Below, one piece after another: positions 63,913 through 64,000 of a stretch of DNA of 64,000 nucleotides; the first letter of the stretch is position 1; each line of letters begins with the position of its first letter. The position numbers and the translations under genes were made by a program. The notes beneath the pieces were generated by a model. The model was not told the DNA's origin. It saw only the letters and a program-made list of their open reading frames with translations, and made no database searches. The stretch lies in contig NZ_CABGGS010000034.1 in NCBI RefSeq assembly GCF_902158555.1, forward strand, positions 186,001 through 250,000, written 5' to 3'. Origin of the DNA: Klebsiella spallanzanii. Lineage in GTDB: Bacteria; Pseudomonadota; Gammaproteobacteria; Enterobacterales; Enterobacteriaceae.

Positions 63913-64000
63913 TGCTGGACATTATGCAGGATGAAAGCGGAGTCATTCTCCGAAACGGCGATTTAGTGCTGGATGGTGGCATTGATGGCATTGCACAGCA
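63912..64000 (+). CDS. Phage baseplate protein, gpW/DUF2634-like (cut by window end)
   Basis: Only the first 29 residues are visible (MLDIMQDESGVILRNGDLVL, then DGGIDGIAQ). Position after the spike set and the GDLVLDGGI pattern fit a baseplate wedge protein of the W/gp25 kind. The start overlaps the previous stop by one base. Confidence 0.6.
   Translation, partial: MLDIMQDESGVILRNGDLVLDGGIDGIAQ

Larger units (their letters stand above)
55600..64000 (+). mobile_element. Prophage or phage-derived element (left part; right end outside the window)
   Basis: All genes from 55873 run rightward, overlap or nearly so, and include an XRE-type protein, an Ead-like protein, a tyrosine recombinase and a baseplate module (hub, spike, wedge-like). 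Base composition and gene size change at about 55 kb. The left edge is only approximate. Terminase, portal, capsid, sheath and tape-measure genes are not in the visible part. Confidence 0.75.

Overview
The window looks like a chromosomal segment of an enteric bacterium of the Klebsiella/Raoultella type, followed by the left part of a prophage or phage-derived element. The host call rests on Enterobacteriaceae-type genes (katG with E. coli numbering, digH, yqaE), a dat-ddc diaminopropane pair, a thiamin-salvage operon behind a TPP riboswitch, a RafY-type porin and many catabolic or efflux accessory genes. The coding DNA of 1-53 kb is GC-rich. The DNA from about 55 kb on, and especially 60.6-61.6 kb, is visibly more AT-rich.

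Region by region. 0-5.2 kb: catalase-peroxidase katG, a LysR regulator divergent from a pair of small YdcZ/DMT membrane proteins, and a LysE/RhtB exporter. 5.4-9.3 kb: a second PBP2-type transpeptidase, a class I glutamine amidotransferase-like protein and an exported alpha/beta hydrolase. 9.4-12.8 kb: an OmpR-type two-component system followed by a CcdA-thioredoxin fusion (DipZ type). 13-15.9 kb: ddc and dat (1,3-diaminopropane synthesis). 16.2-19.5 kb: tenA-thiZ-thiX-thiY behind a TPP riboswitch. 19.5-22.9 kb: a LacI-type regulator and a two-gene sugar or inositol-type operon, each preceded by the same inverted repeat. 23-26 kb: a diguanylate cyclase, a secreted lipase-like hydrolase and a 33-residue membrane protein. 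26-29 kb: peroxiredoxin, short DsbD, ECF sigma factor and NrsF-type anti-sigma factor in one operon. 29-34 kb: a TetR regulator and an RND pump with no adaptor gene but with a small exported protein in front, behind a perfect 33-bp palindrome, then an SnoaL-like exported protein and digH. 35-38 kb: a CSS-motif EAL phosphodiesterase and a solitary nqrE-like gene. 38-44.3 kb: a rhamnoside locus (AraC regulator, MFS carrier, GH78 rhamnosidase, porin). 45-53.3 kb: a GntR-controlled cluster with a hydantoin racemase-like protein, an ABC importer, an arylmalonate decarboxylase/maleate isomerase-like protein, a hydantoinase, a hydratase-like protein and a 3-hydroxyisobutyrate dehydrogenase-like enzyme. 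This reads as uptake and breakdown of an unidentified cyclic amide or acid. 53.5-55.5 kb: yqaE, a YghA-like SDR and a streptothricin acetyltransferase-like GNAT.

From about 55.9 kb all genes run rightward and many overlap by ATGA or TAATG. A block of small phage genes ends in a short tyrosine recombinase preceded by what looks like a free-standing recombinase core-binding domain. Then comes a strong terminator and a roughly 1-kb gene-free, AT-rich stretch with three consensus DnaA boxes within 116 bp. A run of phage baseplate genes (hub, spike, small proteins, wedge-like protein) starts immediately afterwards and leaves the window. Terminase, capsid and tape-measure genes are absent from the visible part. 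The DnaA-box stretch and the split recombinase module are the most unusual features seen. All functional calls come from reading the translated sequence; no database search was run.
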